Below are positions 15,951-44,945 of a DNA stretch of 64,000 nt, piece after piece (positions within the stretch are counted from its first letter, which is position 1; each line of letters starts with the position of its first letter). The notes under the pieces are model-generated. The model was not told the origin of the DNA. It made no database searches and saw nothing but the letters and a program-made list of their open reading frames with translations. The translations under genes were made by a program, and so were the position numbers. The stretch is taken from positions 124,001 to 188,000 of the forward strand of contig NZ_JNYY01000016.1 in the NCBI RefSeq assembly GCF_000716785.1, read 5' to 3'. The stretch comes from Amycolatopsis vancoresmycina (GTDB lineage: Bacteria; Actinomycetota; Actinomycetes; Mycobacteriales; Pseudonocardiaceae).

Positions 15951-16475
15951 TCACGAACCACCGCTGCGGCGCCGCCGGTAGTCCGCCGACTTGGCCTTCG
16001 TCCCGCAGGCGGTCATGTCGCACCACCGGCGCCGTCCGGCGTGGGAGGCGTCGAGGAACAACCGGCTGCAGTCCGGGTGGGCGCACTCGCGGATCCGCGC
16101 GGCGTGCGGGCCGGCGAGCAGGTCGATGGCGTCTCTCGCGAGGGTGGCCAGCGCCTGCCCGAGGTCACCGCGGTACTCGACCGTCGCGCCCGTCCAGTGC
16201 GGCACCAGCGGCGGCCGCGCGGCGAAGGCGTTCAGCTCCGCCCGGTCGGTGTCACGCCCGGTTTTCCGGCACAGGCGGTCGACGGTTTCGCGCAGGGTGA
16301 CGGTCCGGCGGAGCCCGTCCTCGTCGACGGCGATGCCCGGCCCGAAGCCGGCCTCGGCCAGCCAGCGCGTGACGTCGGCAGGGGTTTTCAGCAGCTCACG
16401 CGGGTGCTCGCGGTGCCGGACCTGCAGCGTGGTGGTCAGGTCGAGACAGGGGCGGCCGCCGAGGAAGGAGAACAC
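15951..16475 (-). CDS. CGNR zinc-finger regulator (ABATE domain)
   Basis: Putative transcriptional regulator of 174 residues. The N-terminal stress-responsive ABATE-type segment begins FSFLGGRPCLDLTTTL; the C-terminal treble-clef finger is CAHPDCSRLFLDASHAGRRRWCDMTACGTKAKSADYRRR, with four cysteines and the CGxx signature present as CGTK. The GTG at 16475 is the first start that keeps only the conserved fold. It is divergent from the MFS gene at 16548 with only 72 bases between, so it may control that transporter. Confidence 0.85.
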   Translation of the reverse strand: MFSFLGGRPCLDLTTTLQVRHREHPRELLKTPADVTRWLAEAGFGPGIAVDEDGLRRTVTLRETVDRLCRKTGRDTDRAELNAFAARPPLVPHWTGATVEYRGDLGQALATLARDAIDLLAGPHAARIRECAHPDCSRLFLDASHAGRRRWCDMTACGTKAKSADYRRRRSGGS

Positions 16476-16547
16476 GTCACCATATTGACCGGTGACGCGG
16501 TCGCCTGCCAAGCTGGCGTCACCGGACAGTGGGGTGACGGAGGTGCG

Positions 16548-17942
16548 ATGGCGGGGCTGGCGCGGTACCTGACGGCGGCGGTCCTGGTCCGCGGCGCGGA
16601 CAGCGGAGCCACGGTGGGGCTCCTCCTCCTGGCCGCGGACCGCCACCAGCCCGCGGCGGCCGGCGGGCTGCTGGTGGCGGCGCTCAACGCACCGCACCTG
16701 GCGGGCCCGTGGCTGGCCGCTCAGCTGGACCGGGCACGCGACCGCCGCCACCTGCTCGCGGCGGCGTACGTGGGGTACGGGGTGGCGCTGGCGGCGGGCG
16801 CACTGGCGCTCGGAAAGCTGCCGACGGTGGTGCCGATCGCGGCGGTGGCCCTCGCGGGAGCCTGCGGGCCGCTGCTGACGGGCGGGTTGAGCAGCGTCCT
16901 GGGCGATCTGGCCTCGACGCGGGACGCACCTGCACCGGCCGCCAGCGGGGCAACGAGGACCTTGGCCAGCGGTCCGGGCGGCGGCCGGGCAACGGGCGCG
17001 GCGGAACCCGCTCCGAGCCGCCGAGGCCGGACCGCATCCCGCGATCCCGGCCCCAGCCGCGCACTCACCCGCACCGGCGGCGCAACCAGGACACTGGTTC
17101 GCGGCCGCAGCACCCACGCAAGCGGCACCGCCGACAGCACGGCCGGCCGCCGGAGCCGGGGGTGGGATGCGCTCACCTACGGCGTCGGCAACACCGCCGG
17201 CCCCGCCGCCGCTGCGAGCCTCACCGCGCTCGCCGGCCCGCTCCACGCCGTCCTCGTCCTGGCCGTTGCCGCGCTCGCCGGTGGGGTCCTCGTCCTCACC
17301 CTTCCACTCCGCGGCCGCGCCACCACCGCCTCCGCCGTCAGCCTCCGGGCCGGGCTTGCCGTTCTGGTCCGGCGGGCGCCGCTCCGGCGGGTCACTGTCC
17401 TCACCCTGCTCGGTGCCGTCGAACTCGGTGCCCTGCCCGTCATCGCCGTGCGGTTCGGGGCCGAACTCCACGGCACTGCCGCCGCCGGGGCCGCCCTCAC
17501 CGTCGCCTACGGCGGCGGGAGCCTCCTCGGCTCCGCCCTCGTCACCGTGTGGCCGCTCAACGGCGAACCCGAAGTGCTCACTGCGCGGCTCTTCGCCGCC
17601 ATGGCCGCCGCCACCGCCCTGTGTGCGCTCGCTCCCGGTTACGGCGTGGCCCTCGCCGGGTTCGGGGTGCTCGGCCTGCTGAACGCCACCTCCTTCACCG
17701 CGACCCTCGCCGCCCGCGGGGCCTACGCCCCGGCCGGGGCCCAGGCGCAGGTGTTCGTCACCAGTGCCGGGCTCAAGGTCGCCATGGCGGCCGCCGGGGC
17801 CGCGCTCGCCGGGGCCGCCGGCCAGCGCGGCCCCGTCCTGCTGCTCGCCGCCGCCGCGACCACCGGTCTCGCGGTGGTCGCGGCCCGGCTCGACGCCCTG
17901 ATCAGGCCGGCCGGACGTCCAGCGGCAGGTGACGCACGCTGA
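16548..17942 (+). CDS. MFS permease with low-complexity insert
   Basis: Predicted 12-helix major-facilitator exporter, 464 residues. The first half ends in GGLSSVLGDLA and the second half resumes at GWDALTYGVGNTAGPA, both typical of actinobacterial MFS proteins. Between them (roughly 16915-17160) lie about 80 residues of Arg/Gly/Ser/Thr/Pro-rich sequence carrying two copies of GATRTL, where relatives have only a short loop. The frame remains open through it. The ATG follows GGAGG. The last 41 bases overlap the 3' end of the P450 gene on the other strand. Substrate unknown; the divergent CGNR protein may regulate it. Confidence 0.8.
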   Translation: MAGLARYLTAAVLVRGADSGATVGLLLLAADRHQPAAAGGLLVAALNAPHLAGPWLAAQLDRARDRRHLLAAAYVGYGVALAAGALALGKLPTVVPIAAVALAGACGPLLTGGLSSVLGDLASTRDAPAPAASGATRTLASGPGGGRATGAAEPAPSRRGRTASRDPGPSRALTRTGGATRTLVRGRSTHASGTADSTAGRRSRGWDALTYGVGNTAGPAAAASLTALAGPLHAVLVLAVAALAGGVLVLTLPLRGRATTASAVSLRAGLAVLVRRAPLRRVTVLTLLGAVELGALPVIAVRFGAELHGTAAAGAALTVAYGGGSLLGSALVTVWPLNGEPEVLTARLFAAMAAATALCALAPGYGVALAGFGVLGLLNATSFTATLAARGAYAPAGAQAQVFVTSAGLKVAMAAAGAALAGAAGQRGPVLLLAAAATTGLAVVAARLDALIRPAGRPAAGDAR

Positions 17943-19107
17943 CGATCACCGACGGGTTCTGGAACACCACCGGGGCGTCCGTCGCGACCGCCAGGTCCCG
18001 GTACCGCTCGAACAGCACCTCGAACGCGATCCGGCCCTCCAGCCGGGCCAGGGGCGCGCCGAAGCAGAAGTGGATGCCGTGGCCGAACGTCTGGTGCGGG
18101 TTCGGGGTGCGGGCCGGGTCGAACGCGTCCGGGCGGGTGAACACCGCCGGGTCGCGGTTGGCCGCCGCCAGGTCCGCCATCAGGATCGCGTTCTCCGGGA
18201 TCCGGTGGCCGCCCAGCTCGACCTCCGCCGTCGTGCGGCGGCCCAGCTCCGGGAACGGCGGCAGCAGCCGCAGCACCTCCTCCAGCGCCGGCGGCAGGCC
18301 GGCCGGGGACGAGCGCAGCGCCGCCGCGATCACCGGGTTGCGGTCGAACGTCACCACCGCGTTGCCCAGCAGCGCCGTCGTGGTGATGTGGCCGGCGATC
18401 AGCAGCAGCGCCACGAACCCGACGATCTCCTGGTCCTCGAGCCGCTCGCCGTTGAACTCCGCCTCGACCAGCCGGCTCGTCAGGCCCGGGCCGGGGTGGG
18501 CGCGGTGGTGGCGGATGTGGTCGAGGATGTAGGCGTTCATCTCGCGGATCGTCGGGGCGATCGCGTCCAGCGCCCGCTGGATGTCTGCCATGTCGGCCGA
18601 CTCACCCAGCTGGTCGCCGCTGAACAGCACCTGGGCCCAGCGGGTGAACAGCGGGCGGTCCGCCACCGGGACGCCGAGCAGCTCCGCGATCACGATGATC
18701 GGCAGCGGGTACGCGAGCGCGTCCACCATGTCGAAGCGGTCCTGCCCGGCGACCTCGTCCAGCAGTTCGCCGGCGATGACGCGGATCCGGGGGGCCAGGC
18801 CGGCCACCACGCGCGGGGTGAACGCCTGGCTGACCAGGGTGCGCAGCTTGCGGTGGTCCGGCGGGTCCATCCCGACGAAATTGCCCTTTCGGAACGTCTC
18901 GAAGTCCTCCTGGACCGGGGTCAGCCCGCTGAAGTCGGACGAGAACGTGGCCGGGTCGGACAGCACCCGCGAGACGGACGCGTGGTCGAGCACCCGCCAC
19001 AGGCCGCGCTCCTCGTCGTGGTGCACCGGGCCGCGTGCACGCAGCTCGGCCGCCCGCGCGAGCAGCTCCTCGAAGGCGAAGGAGAGGCCGGATTCCTGGG
19101 TTGTCAT
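17902..19107 (-). CDS. Cytochrome P450, last gene of the NRPS operon
   Basis: Heme monooxygenase of 401 residues, soluble bacterial class. Heme loop FGHGIHFCFGAPLAR with Cys348; K-helix E277-V-L-R280. The I-helix reads LLIAGHITTTALLGN: the position that usually carries Asp or Glu before Thr242 is Ile241, so the normal acid-alcohol pair is incomplete. The ATG overlaps the MFS stop by 4 bases, placing the gene at the end of the NRPS operon. It probably hydroxylates, couples or otherwise oxidises the peptide or one of its residues. No ferredoxin gene is nearby. Confidence 0.9.
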   Translation of the reverse strand: MTTQESGLSFAFEELLARAAELRARGPVHHDEERGLWRVLDHASVSRVLSDPATFSSDFSGLTPVQEDFETFRKGNFVGMDPPDHRKLRTLVSQAFTPRVVAGLAPRIRVIAGELLDEVAGQDRFDMVDALAYPLPIIVIAELLGVPVADRPLFTRWAQVLFSGDQLGESADMADIQRALDAIAPTIREMNAYILDHIRHHRAHPGPGLTSRLVEAEFNGERLEDQEIVGFVALLLIAGHITTTALLGNAVVTFDRNPVIAAALRSSPAGLPPALEEVLRLLPPFPELGRRTTAEVELGGHRIPENAILMADLAAANRDPAVFTRPDAFDPARTPNPHQTFGHGIHFCFGAPLARLEGRIAFEVLFERYRDLAVATDAPVVFQNPSVIVSVRHLPLDVRPA

Positions 19108-20353
19108 GGGGTTTTCTCCTCGGTCGTCGTGGGCTCGGGTGCGGGGACGAGGGTGTCGGCGCGGGGGAACCGGCGCAGGGTGGGGCTGACCGTGACGACC
19201 AGCGTCACCAGCGCGATCCCGGCGGCGCACAGCAGGACGGCGTCGGTGCCGGGGAACGCCTGCACCACCAGGCCGCCGAACGCGGGCCCGGTCGCCGCGG
19301 ACACCCCGCCGATCACGCCCATCACGCTGGTCAGCCGGCCCCGCAGCCGGTCGGGGGTGAGCAACAGCTGGTACGTGCCGATCGTCGTGTTCGCGGTCGG
19401 CGGGAGCAGGGCCATCGCCACGAACAGCGCCCCCAGCAGGTAGCCGTCGTGGATCGCGGCCGCCAGCGGGGTCAGCAGGGTCAGCACCCAGAACACGCTG
19501 ACGATCGAGACGTACGGCCGCAGGCGCCGCTGCAGGGCGGGCGCGATGAGCGACCCGAGCACGCCGCCGACGCCGAGCATCGCGGCCATCACGCCGATCT
19601 CGCCCGACGTGACGCCGCGTTCCTTGGCCAGCACGATGATGACGATGTAGTAGGCGCTGAAGAAGAAGTTCAGGCTCACCGCGCACGCCACCGTGACCCG
19701 CACGTGCCGCTCACTCCACACCCAGCGCAGCCCCTCGGCCATCTCCCGGCCCAGGTGGCCGCCGCCGGCCGGCGCCGCCGCGGGCTGCGGCGCCCGGACG
19801 AACAGCAGCGCGACCAGCGAAACGAGGTGGACGAACACGTCGAAGGCGAACGGGACGGCCCGCCCGAGCCCGTAGAGGAACCCGCCGGTGGCGGTCCCCG
19901 ACAGCTGGCCGAGCGCGCCGCGCGCGGAGTTCATCGCCACCGCCGTGGGCAGCTGGGCCGCCGGGACGACCCCGGCCAGCATCGCGCCTTCGGCCGGCCC
20001 GAACAGCGACCGGCAGCAGCCCATCACCGCCGCCACCGCGACGAGCTGGGGCACGCCCACCACGTCCCACCAGATCGCCGCCGCCAGGCTCCCCACCGCG
20101 AGCGCGTAGACCGCCTCGCAGCCGAGCAGGATCTTCTTGCGGTCCCAGCGGTCGGCCAGCGCGCCCGCGGGCAGCCCCGCGACCAGCTGGGCCATCGCGT
20201 CGACGCCGAGCACCAGCCCGGACAGCGCCGGCGAGCCGGTCACCGTCAGCACCAGCAGCGGCAACGCGATCATCGACGCGCTGAACCCGGCTTCCGACAG
20301 CGCCTGGCTGCCCCACAGCAGCTGGTAGTTCCGGTTCCGCGAAAGGCGCGTGG

Positions 20354-20357
<4 letters not shown>
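19104..20357 (-). CDS. MFS exporter in NRPS operon
   Basis: Major-facilitator transporter of 417 residues, DHA3/EntS-like (NYQLLWGSQALSEAGFSASMIALPLLVL, GALADRWDRKKILLG, RGALGQLSGTATGG). The GTG start at 20357 overlaps the stop of the upstream NRPS gene (GTGA), and its own stop overlaps the P450 start (ATGA), so all three are translationally coupled. Most likely it exports the finished peptide and gives self-protection; direct evidence is only position and family. Confidence 0.88.
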
Positions 20358-40042
<19,685 letters not shown>

Positions 40043-40101
40043 CGCTTTCGTTTCCTCACAACACGAGTCGGGGTGGTTCGGGGTGGCTCCGGGCTCCGGC
40101 C

Positions 40102-40160
40102 AAGGTCGCGAATGACTCATTCGGGACGTCGGAGGTCCCGAATGAGTCATTCGCGACCTT
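40102..40160. repeat. 26-bp perfect palindrome between NRPS and cyclase genes
   Basis: Arms 40102-40127 and 40135-40160 are perfectly complementary, loop 7 bases. Nested cores AATGACTCATT and AATGAGTCATT are themselves near-palindromic. It lies inside the operon, after the stop of the serine hydrolase gene and 60 bases before the start of the downstream NRPS. The rest of the 154-base gap shows only the NRPS ribosome site. It could be an interspersed genomic palindrome, an mRNA-processing hairpin or a partial terminator. Confidence 0.9.
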
Positions 40161-40196
40161 CCGGCGCGCTGCCGGTGCCCTCGTCCGGGGCGGTGC

Positions 40197-41537
40197 TCAG
40201 GAGGCGCGGCGGCGGCGCCGGGCGACGCGGCCGCCGGCCTGCATCGCGCTGACGGTTCCGGTGGCCGGGTCGGTCAGGAAGCGGCCGCCGATGATGCGGC
40301 GGCCCGTGCCCGGTTCGCGGACCGAGAACGACCCGTCGCGCAGCAGGGCCAGCTCCGGGTAGACCTCGCCGTCGACGACCAGCACCGCGTCGCCGTCCGC
40401 GCGGACGTCCACCTGGTACTCGAGGTCGCCGTTGGTGTAGTGCCCCGTCAGGTCGGCGGCCGGGCGGGCGGCCCGGTCGAGGTCGCGGGGCAGCTCGTAG
40501 TCGCCCACCGGCAGGCCCTCGGCCCGCAGCGCCGCGACCAGGTCCGTCCACAGTGCCGCGCCCGTGTTCCCGTTGGTGGTCAGCGCGACGACCCGGCCGT
40601 GCGCGGCGTCGACCCGCAGGTGGCAGGACGTGCCGTCGGCGGTGCCGTCGTGGCCGGTCCAGTCCGCGTCCGCGCCGCGGTAGCCGGCCAGCCCGAGCCC
40701 CCAGCTGTCGGCCAGGCCGAACGGTTCCGCCCCCGGCACCGGCCGGCGCATCAGCTCGGCCAGGTCGGCCGGCAGCGGGCCGTCGCCGCCGCCGAACATG
40801 CCGCCGAACGCCGCCAGGTCCTCGGCGCTCAGCGCGAGCGCCCCGGCCGCGGCCTCGGCGGCGGTCAGGGTTTGCGCGACCGGCCGGGCCCGGCCGGTCG
40901 CCGCGTGCACGGCGTGCCCGCTGACGTGCGCGCCGGCCCGGCGCCGCGCACCCGGCTCGACGACGAACGCGGCGTCGATCCCGAGCTCGTCGAGCAGCAG
41001 CGTCTCCACCGCCTCCCACCAGCTCATCCCGGTGATGGCCTCGACCACGTACCCGGTCAGCACGTAGCCGACGTTGGAGTAGGAGAAGCCCACCCCGGGC
41101 GGCTGGACGAGCCCGGCGTCGCGGCACGCCCGCAGGTAGCGGCGGGCCGAACCGCCGTCGGCGGCGGCGCCGAGCGCGGCCGGCAGCCCGCCGGTGTGGC
41201 TGAGCACCTGCCCGACGGCCGGTCTGCCGACCTGCGGGCCGAGCCCGTCCAGGTGCTCGCCGAGCGGGTCGTCCGGGTCGAGGTCGCCGTCGGCCACGAG
41301 CAGCATCGCCAGCGCCGCGGTGAACGCCTTGGTGATGGACCCCACCGGGAACTTCGCCTCGGCGGTGACCGCACCGGCGGTGACGGAGTCCGTCCGGCCG
41401 CCGTCGGTGACGACCAGCTGGGCGGCCGGTACGCCGTGCTTGTGGGCCAGGCCGGCGAGCAGCCGCTGCAGCCGCCCGCCGGCCGCGGGTCCGGGGACCC
41501 GCAGGGTGGACTGGGTGAGCGTTGTGGGAGTGGGCAT
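40197..41537 (-). CDS. Penicillin-binding-protein-type thioesterase (SurE-like peptide cyclase)
   Basis: Stand-alone serine hydrolase of 446 residues with the beta-lactamase/PBP fold. Catalytic motifs: S67-I-T-K70 (SxxK), Y153-S-N155 (YxN) and H296-D-G298 (HxG); a C-terminal beta-rich, lipocalin-like domain (DLTGHYTNGDLEYQVDV to the end) finishes in a basic RRRRR tail. This layout and the missing thioesterase in both NRPSs match SurE-type enzymes, which take a peptide with a D C-terminus off the last carrier protein and close it head-to-tail onto an L N-terminus. No signal peptide, so a cytosolic role fits. An ordinary D-peptidase or esterase is the alternative but would not explain the context. 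Start ATG 41537; GGAAGG lies slightly far upstream. Confidence 0.85.
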   Translation of the reverse strand: MPTPTTLTQSTLRVPGPAAGGRLQRLLAGLAHKHGVPAAQLVVTDGGRTDSVTAGAVTAEAKFPVGSITKAFTAALAMLLVADGDLDPDDPLGEHLDGLGPQVGRPAVGQVLSHTGGLPAALGAAADGGSARRYLRACRDAGLVQPPGVGFSYSNVGYVLTGYVVEAITGMSWWEAVETLLLDELGIDAAFVVEPGARRRAGAHVSGHAVHAATGRARPVAQTLTAAEAAAGALALSAEDLAAFGGMFGGGDGPLPADLAELMRRPVPGAEPFGLADSWGLGLAGYRGADADWTGHDGTADGTSCHLRVDAAHGRVVALTTNGNTGAALWTDLVAALRAEGLPVGDYELPRDLDRAARPAADLTGHYTNGDLEYQVDVRADGDAVLVVDGEVYPELALLRDGSFSVREPGTGRRIIGGRFLTDPATGTVSAMQAGGRVARRRRRAS

Positions 41538-41576
41538 GGGGTGGGGACCTTCCGCGTCAGGACAAGGGGAACCCGG

Positions 41577-41622
41577 GTCGTGAGTGGTAAGGCGGGTTAG
41601 AACCCGCCTTACCACTCACGAC
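41577..41622. repeat. 22-bp perfect palindrome between cyclase and MbtH genes
   Basis: Arms 41577-41598 and 41601-41622 are perfectly complementary with a 2-base loop; the left arm begins GTCGTGAGTGG and ends GGCGGGTT. It lies 14 bases past the MbtH stop and about 40 bases before the cyclase start. Its sequence is unrelated to the 40102-40160 palindrome on the other side of the same gene. Confidence 0.9.
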
Positions 41623-41635
41623 GGGCGTGGTGGGC

Positions 41636-41836
41636 TCAGGCGTCGGCGGCCATCTGCCGCTGCAGGCTCAGCGGCCGCATGTCGGTCCACACCTCGTCGA
41701 CGTGGTCCATGCACTCCTGGCGGCCGCCGCGGAAGCCGTCGGCGCGCCAGCCCGCGGGTACCTCGTTCGCCACCGGCCACAGCGAGTACTGGCCCTCGTC
41801 GTTGACCAGTACCTGGAACTCGGCGTCGTCCTGCAT
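41636..41836 (-). CDS. MbtH-like NRPS accessory protein
   Basis: Small chaperone-like protein of 66 residues that binds and activates NRPS adenylation domains. The family signature is complete: NDEGQYSLWP, PAGW, ECMDHVDEVWTDMRPLS. The ATG at 41836 is preferred because AAAGG sits 8 bases before it; the in-frame GTG at 41845 abuts that site. It starts 31 bases after the stop of the first NRPS gene, within the operon. Confidence 0.96.
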   Translation of the reverse strand: MQDDAEFQVLVNDEGQYSLWPVANEVPAGWRADGFRGGRQECMDHVDEVWTDMRPLSLQRQMAADA

Positions 41837-41867
41837 CGGTTTCACCTTTCCTGTAAGGGTTTTTCGG

Positions 41868-44800
41868 TCAGTTCTCGTGGCCGGCGGCGAGCCGCTCGAG
41901 GTCGGCCAGCACCCGCTCTTCGACGAGCTCGGCCAGCGCCAGCACGGTGCCGGCGGTGAGCACGTCCTTCGGGGTCAGCTCGACGTCGAAGGCGGACTTC
42001 GTCATCGAGGTGATCCGCAGGCTGCGCAGCGAATCGCCGCCGAGGGCGTAGAAGTTGTCTTCGACGCCGACGCGGTCGAGGCCGAGCGCCTCGGCCCAGA
42101 TCGCGGCGAGGACCTCTTCGGTCTCGGTTTCCGGCGCGGCGTACCCCGCGCTCTCCTCCGGCGCTTCCGGGGCCGGCAGCGCCCGCCGGTCGAGTTTCCC
42201 GTTGGCGGTCAACGGAAGCGCGTCGAGGCGGACGAACGCGGCGGGCACGAAGTGGGCCGGCAGGGTCGCGGCGACGTGCTCCCGCAGGCCGGACGCGGTG
42301 CCCGGATCGGCCACCACGTAGGCGATCAGCCGCTGGTCGGCCGCGACGACAGCGGCGTCGCGGACGTCCGGGTGCTTGCGCAGCACCGCCACGATCTCGC
42401 CGGGCTCGATCCGGAACCCGCGGATCTTGACCTGGTCGTCGGCGCGGCCGAGGAACTCCACTGTCCCGTCGGCGCGCCACCGCACCAGGTCGCCGGTGCG
42501 GTACATCCGCGCCCCCGGCGCCCCGAACGGGTCGGCGAGGAACCGGGTGGCGGTCAGCCCCGGCCGGTCGAGGTAGCCGCGGGCGAGGCCGGCGCCGGAG
42601 ACGTACAGCTCCCCCGCGACCCCGATCGGCACCGGCCGGAGCGCGGTGTCGAGGACGCGGACGCGGGTGTTGCGGATCGGGCGGCCGATCGGCGGGGTGG
42701 TCCCGGGTTCGAGGGGGTCGCTCCAGGTCGCCACCACCGTCGTTTCGGTGGGCCCGTAGGCGTTGATCATCCGGCGGCCCGGCGCCCAGCGGGCCACCAG
42801 GTCGGCCGGGCACGCTTCGCCGCCGACCACCAGGGTGCGGAACGCGGGCAGCTCGACGTCGGGCACGCTCGCCATGGCCACCGGCGGGATCAGCGCGTGG
42901 GTGACGCGTTCGTCGCGCAGCACGGCGGCCAGGTGGTCGCCGAGCAGCGGCCCGGGCGGCGGCACGACCAGCGCGGCCCCCGCCGGGAGCGCCATGCACA
43001 GCTCCAGCACCGACGCGTCGAAGCTCGGCGAGGAGAACTGCAGCACGCGGTCGCCCGGCCGGACGTCGAAGTGCGCGATCTCGGCGCCCGAGAAGCTCGC
43101 CAGGCCGGCGTGGGTGACGACGACGCCCTTGGGCGTGCCGGTGGAGCCCGAGGTGTAGATGACGTACGCGGGCGCGGTCAGGGCCACCGTCCGCCCGAGC
43201 GGGTCCGCCGGGCCGTGCGCCTCGGAGCCGTCGAGGACCAGCGGGTCGGCCACCGGCAGCGGCGTCCCCGGCTGGGTCACCACGACGACGGGGTGCGCGT
43301 CGGCGAGCATGAACGCGATCCGCTCGGCCGGGTAGTCCGGGTCGACCGGCAAGTAGGCGGCGCCGGTTTTCAGCACGGCCAGCTGCGCGACGACGATCTC
43401 CACCGAGCGCGGCAGGGCGAGCGCGACGATCCGCTCGGGTCCGGCCCCGCGCGCGGCCAGCAGCCGGGCCAGCCGGTCGGCGCGGGCGTCGAGTTCGGCG
43501 AAGGTGAGCTGCTCCTCGCGCGAGATCACGGCGACGGCGTTGGGCGTGCGGGCCGCCTGGGCCTCGATCAGCTCGGTGAGGGTGACCGGCGGGACCTCGT
43601 GGGCGGTGTCGTTGAACGCGTCCAGGACCTGGTCGCGTTCGGCGGCGGTGAGGACGTCGAAGGCCCGCAGCGGCCGGGCCGGGCCGGCGGCGATCGCGTC
43701 GAGGAGGTGTTCGAGCTGTCCGGCCAGCCGCTCGATCGTCGGCTCGTCGAACAGCGCCGGGTCGTAGCCCAGGCCGAGCGACAGCCGCGGGCCGGGGGCG
43801 GCCACGACGCTGAGCGGGTAGTTGGTCGTCTCCATCGCCTGCAGGTCGCGCAGCCGCACGCCGCCGGCGGCAGCGTCATCGGCGGTGACCGGGTAGTTCT
43901 CGAACACGACGAGGCTGTCGAACAGGTTCCGGCCGCCGCCGACCCCACTCCACGCCTGCACCGCGGTCAGCGGGACGTGCTCGAACCGGCGTGATTCCGC
44001 TTGCGCGGCCTGCAGGTCCCGCAGCCAGCCGGCGACCGGGGCCGCCGGGTCGGCGGTGACCCGCACCGGCAGGGTGTTGATGAAGATGCCGGTGATGTCG
44101 TCGACACCGGCCAGCCCGGCCGGGCGGCCGGACACGGTGGCGCCGAAGCAGACGTCGGCCTCGCCGCTGTGCCGGGCCAGCAGCAGCGCCCAGGCACCCT
44201 GCACGACGGCGTTCAGGGTGAGCCGCTCGCGCCGGGCGAACGCCGCCAGCCGGCCGGTCGCCGCCTCGCCGAGGTCGCGGCTGACCCACGTCGACGAGCT
44301 CGATTCGTGCGCCCCCACGGGAATCCGGTCGTAGGGCAGCGGCGTCGGCTCGGTGACGTCGCCGAGCTCGCGGCGCCAGTACTCCTCGGCGCCTTCGGCA
44401 CTCTGGTTGCTCAGCCACGTCACGTAGTCGGCGAACGGGCGGCGGTGCGGCAGCGCGGGTGCGGTGCCGTCGCGCAGGGCCGCGTAGGCGGTGCAGACGT
44501 CGGCGAGCACCTGGAAGACGCTCCAGCCGTCCAGCAGGACGTGGTGGAAGGTCCAGAGCAGCTGGACGGCGTCGCCGGGCAGCCGGGCCAGGGTGACCCG
44601 CAGCAGCGGCGCGGCCGTCAGGTCGAACGGCACGTCGTGATCGCGGGCGAGCAGCTCGCGCAGGGCCTCCTCGCGGTCGCGGTGCCGCCAGTCGAGCTCG
44701 GTGACCGGCACCCGTGCCTCGCGGTGGACCACGAGCAGCGGCTCGGGGACGTCCTCCCAGACGACGCTGCCGCGCAGCACCGGCGTCCGGTCCACGACGT

Positions 44801-44945
44801 GCTGCCAGGCTTCGGCCAGCAGCCGCGGCTCGGCGACGCCGTCCAGGACGGCGGTGACCTGTTCGAAGTAGACGCCCTGGGCTTCCTGGGACAGGCCGTG
44901 GAAGACCATCCCGGCCTGCATCGGGGTCAGCGGGTGGACCTCGGT
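41868..44945 (-). other. NRPS module 5: C(DCL)-A-T, L residue
   Basis: Approximate limits. DCL-type C domain (FHHVLLDGWSVFQ). Code D-A-L-L-V-G-A-V-V-K, identical to module 10. The carrier motif differs from all others (GGDSLRSLRI, Ser at 42030-42032), as expected for one that must hand over to another protein. No E domain. Confidence 0.8.
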
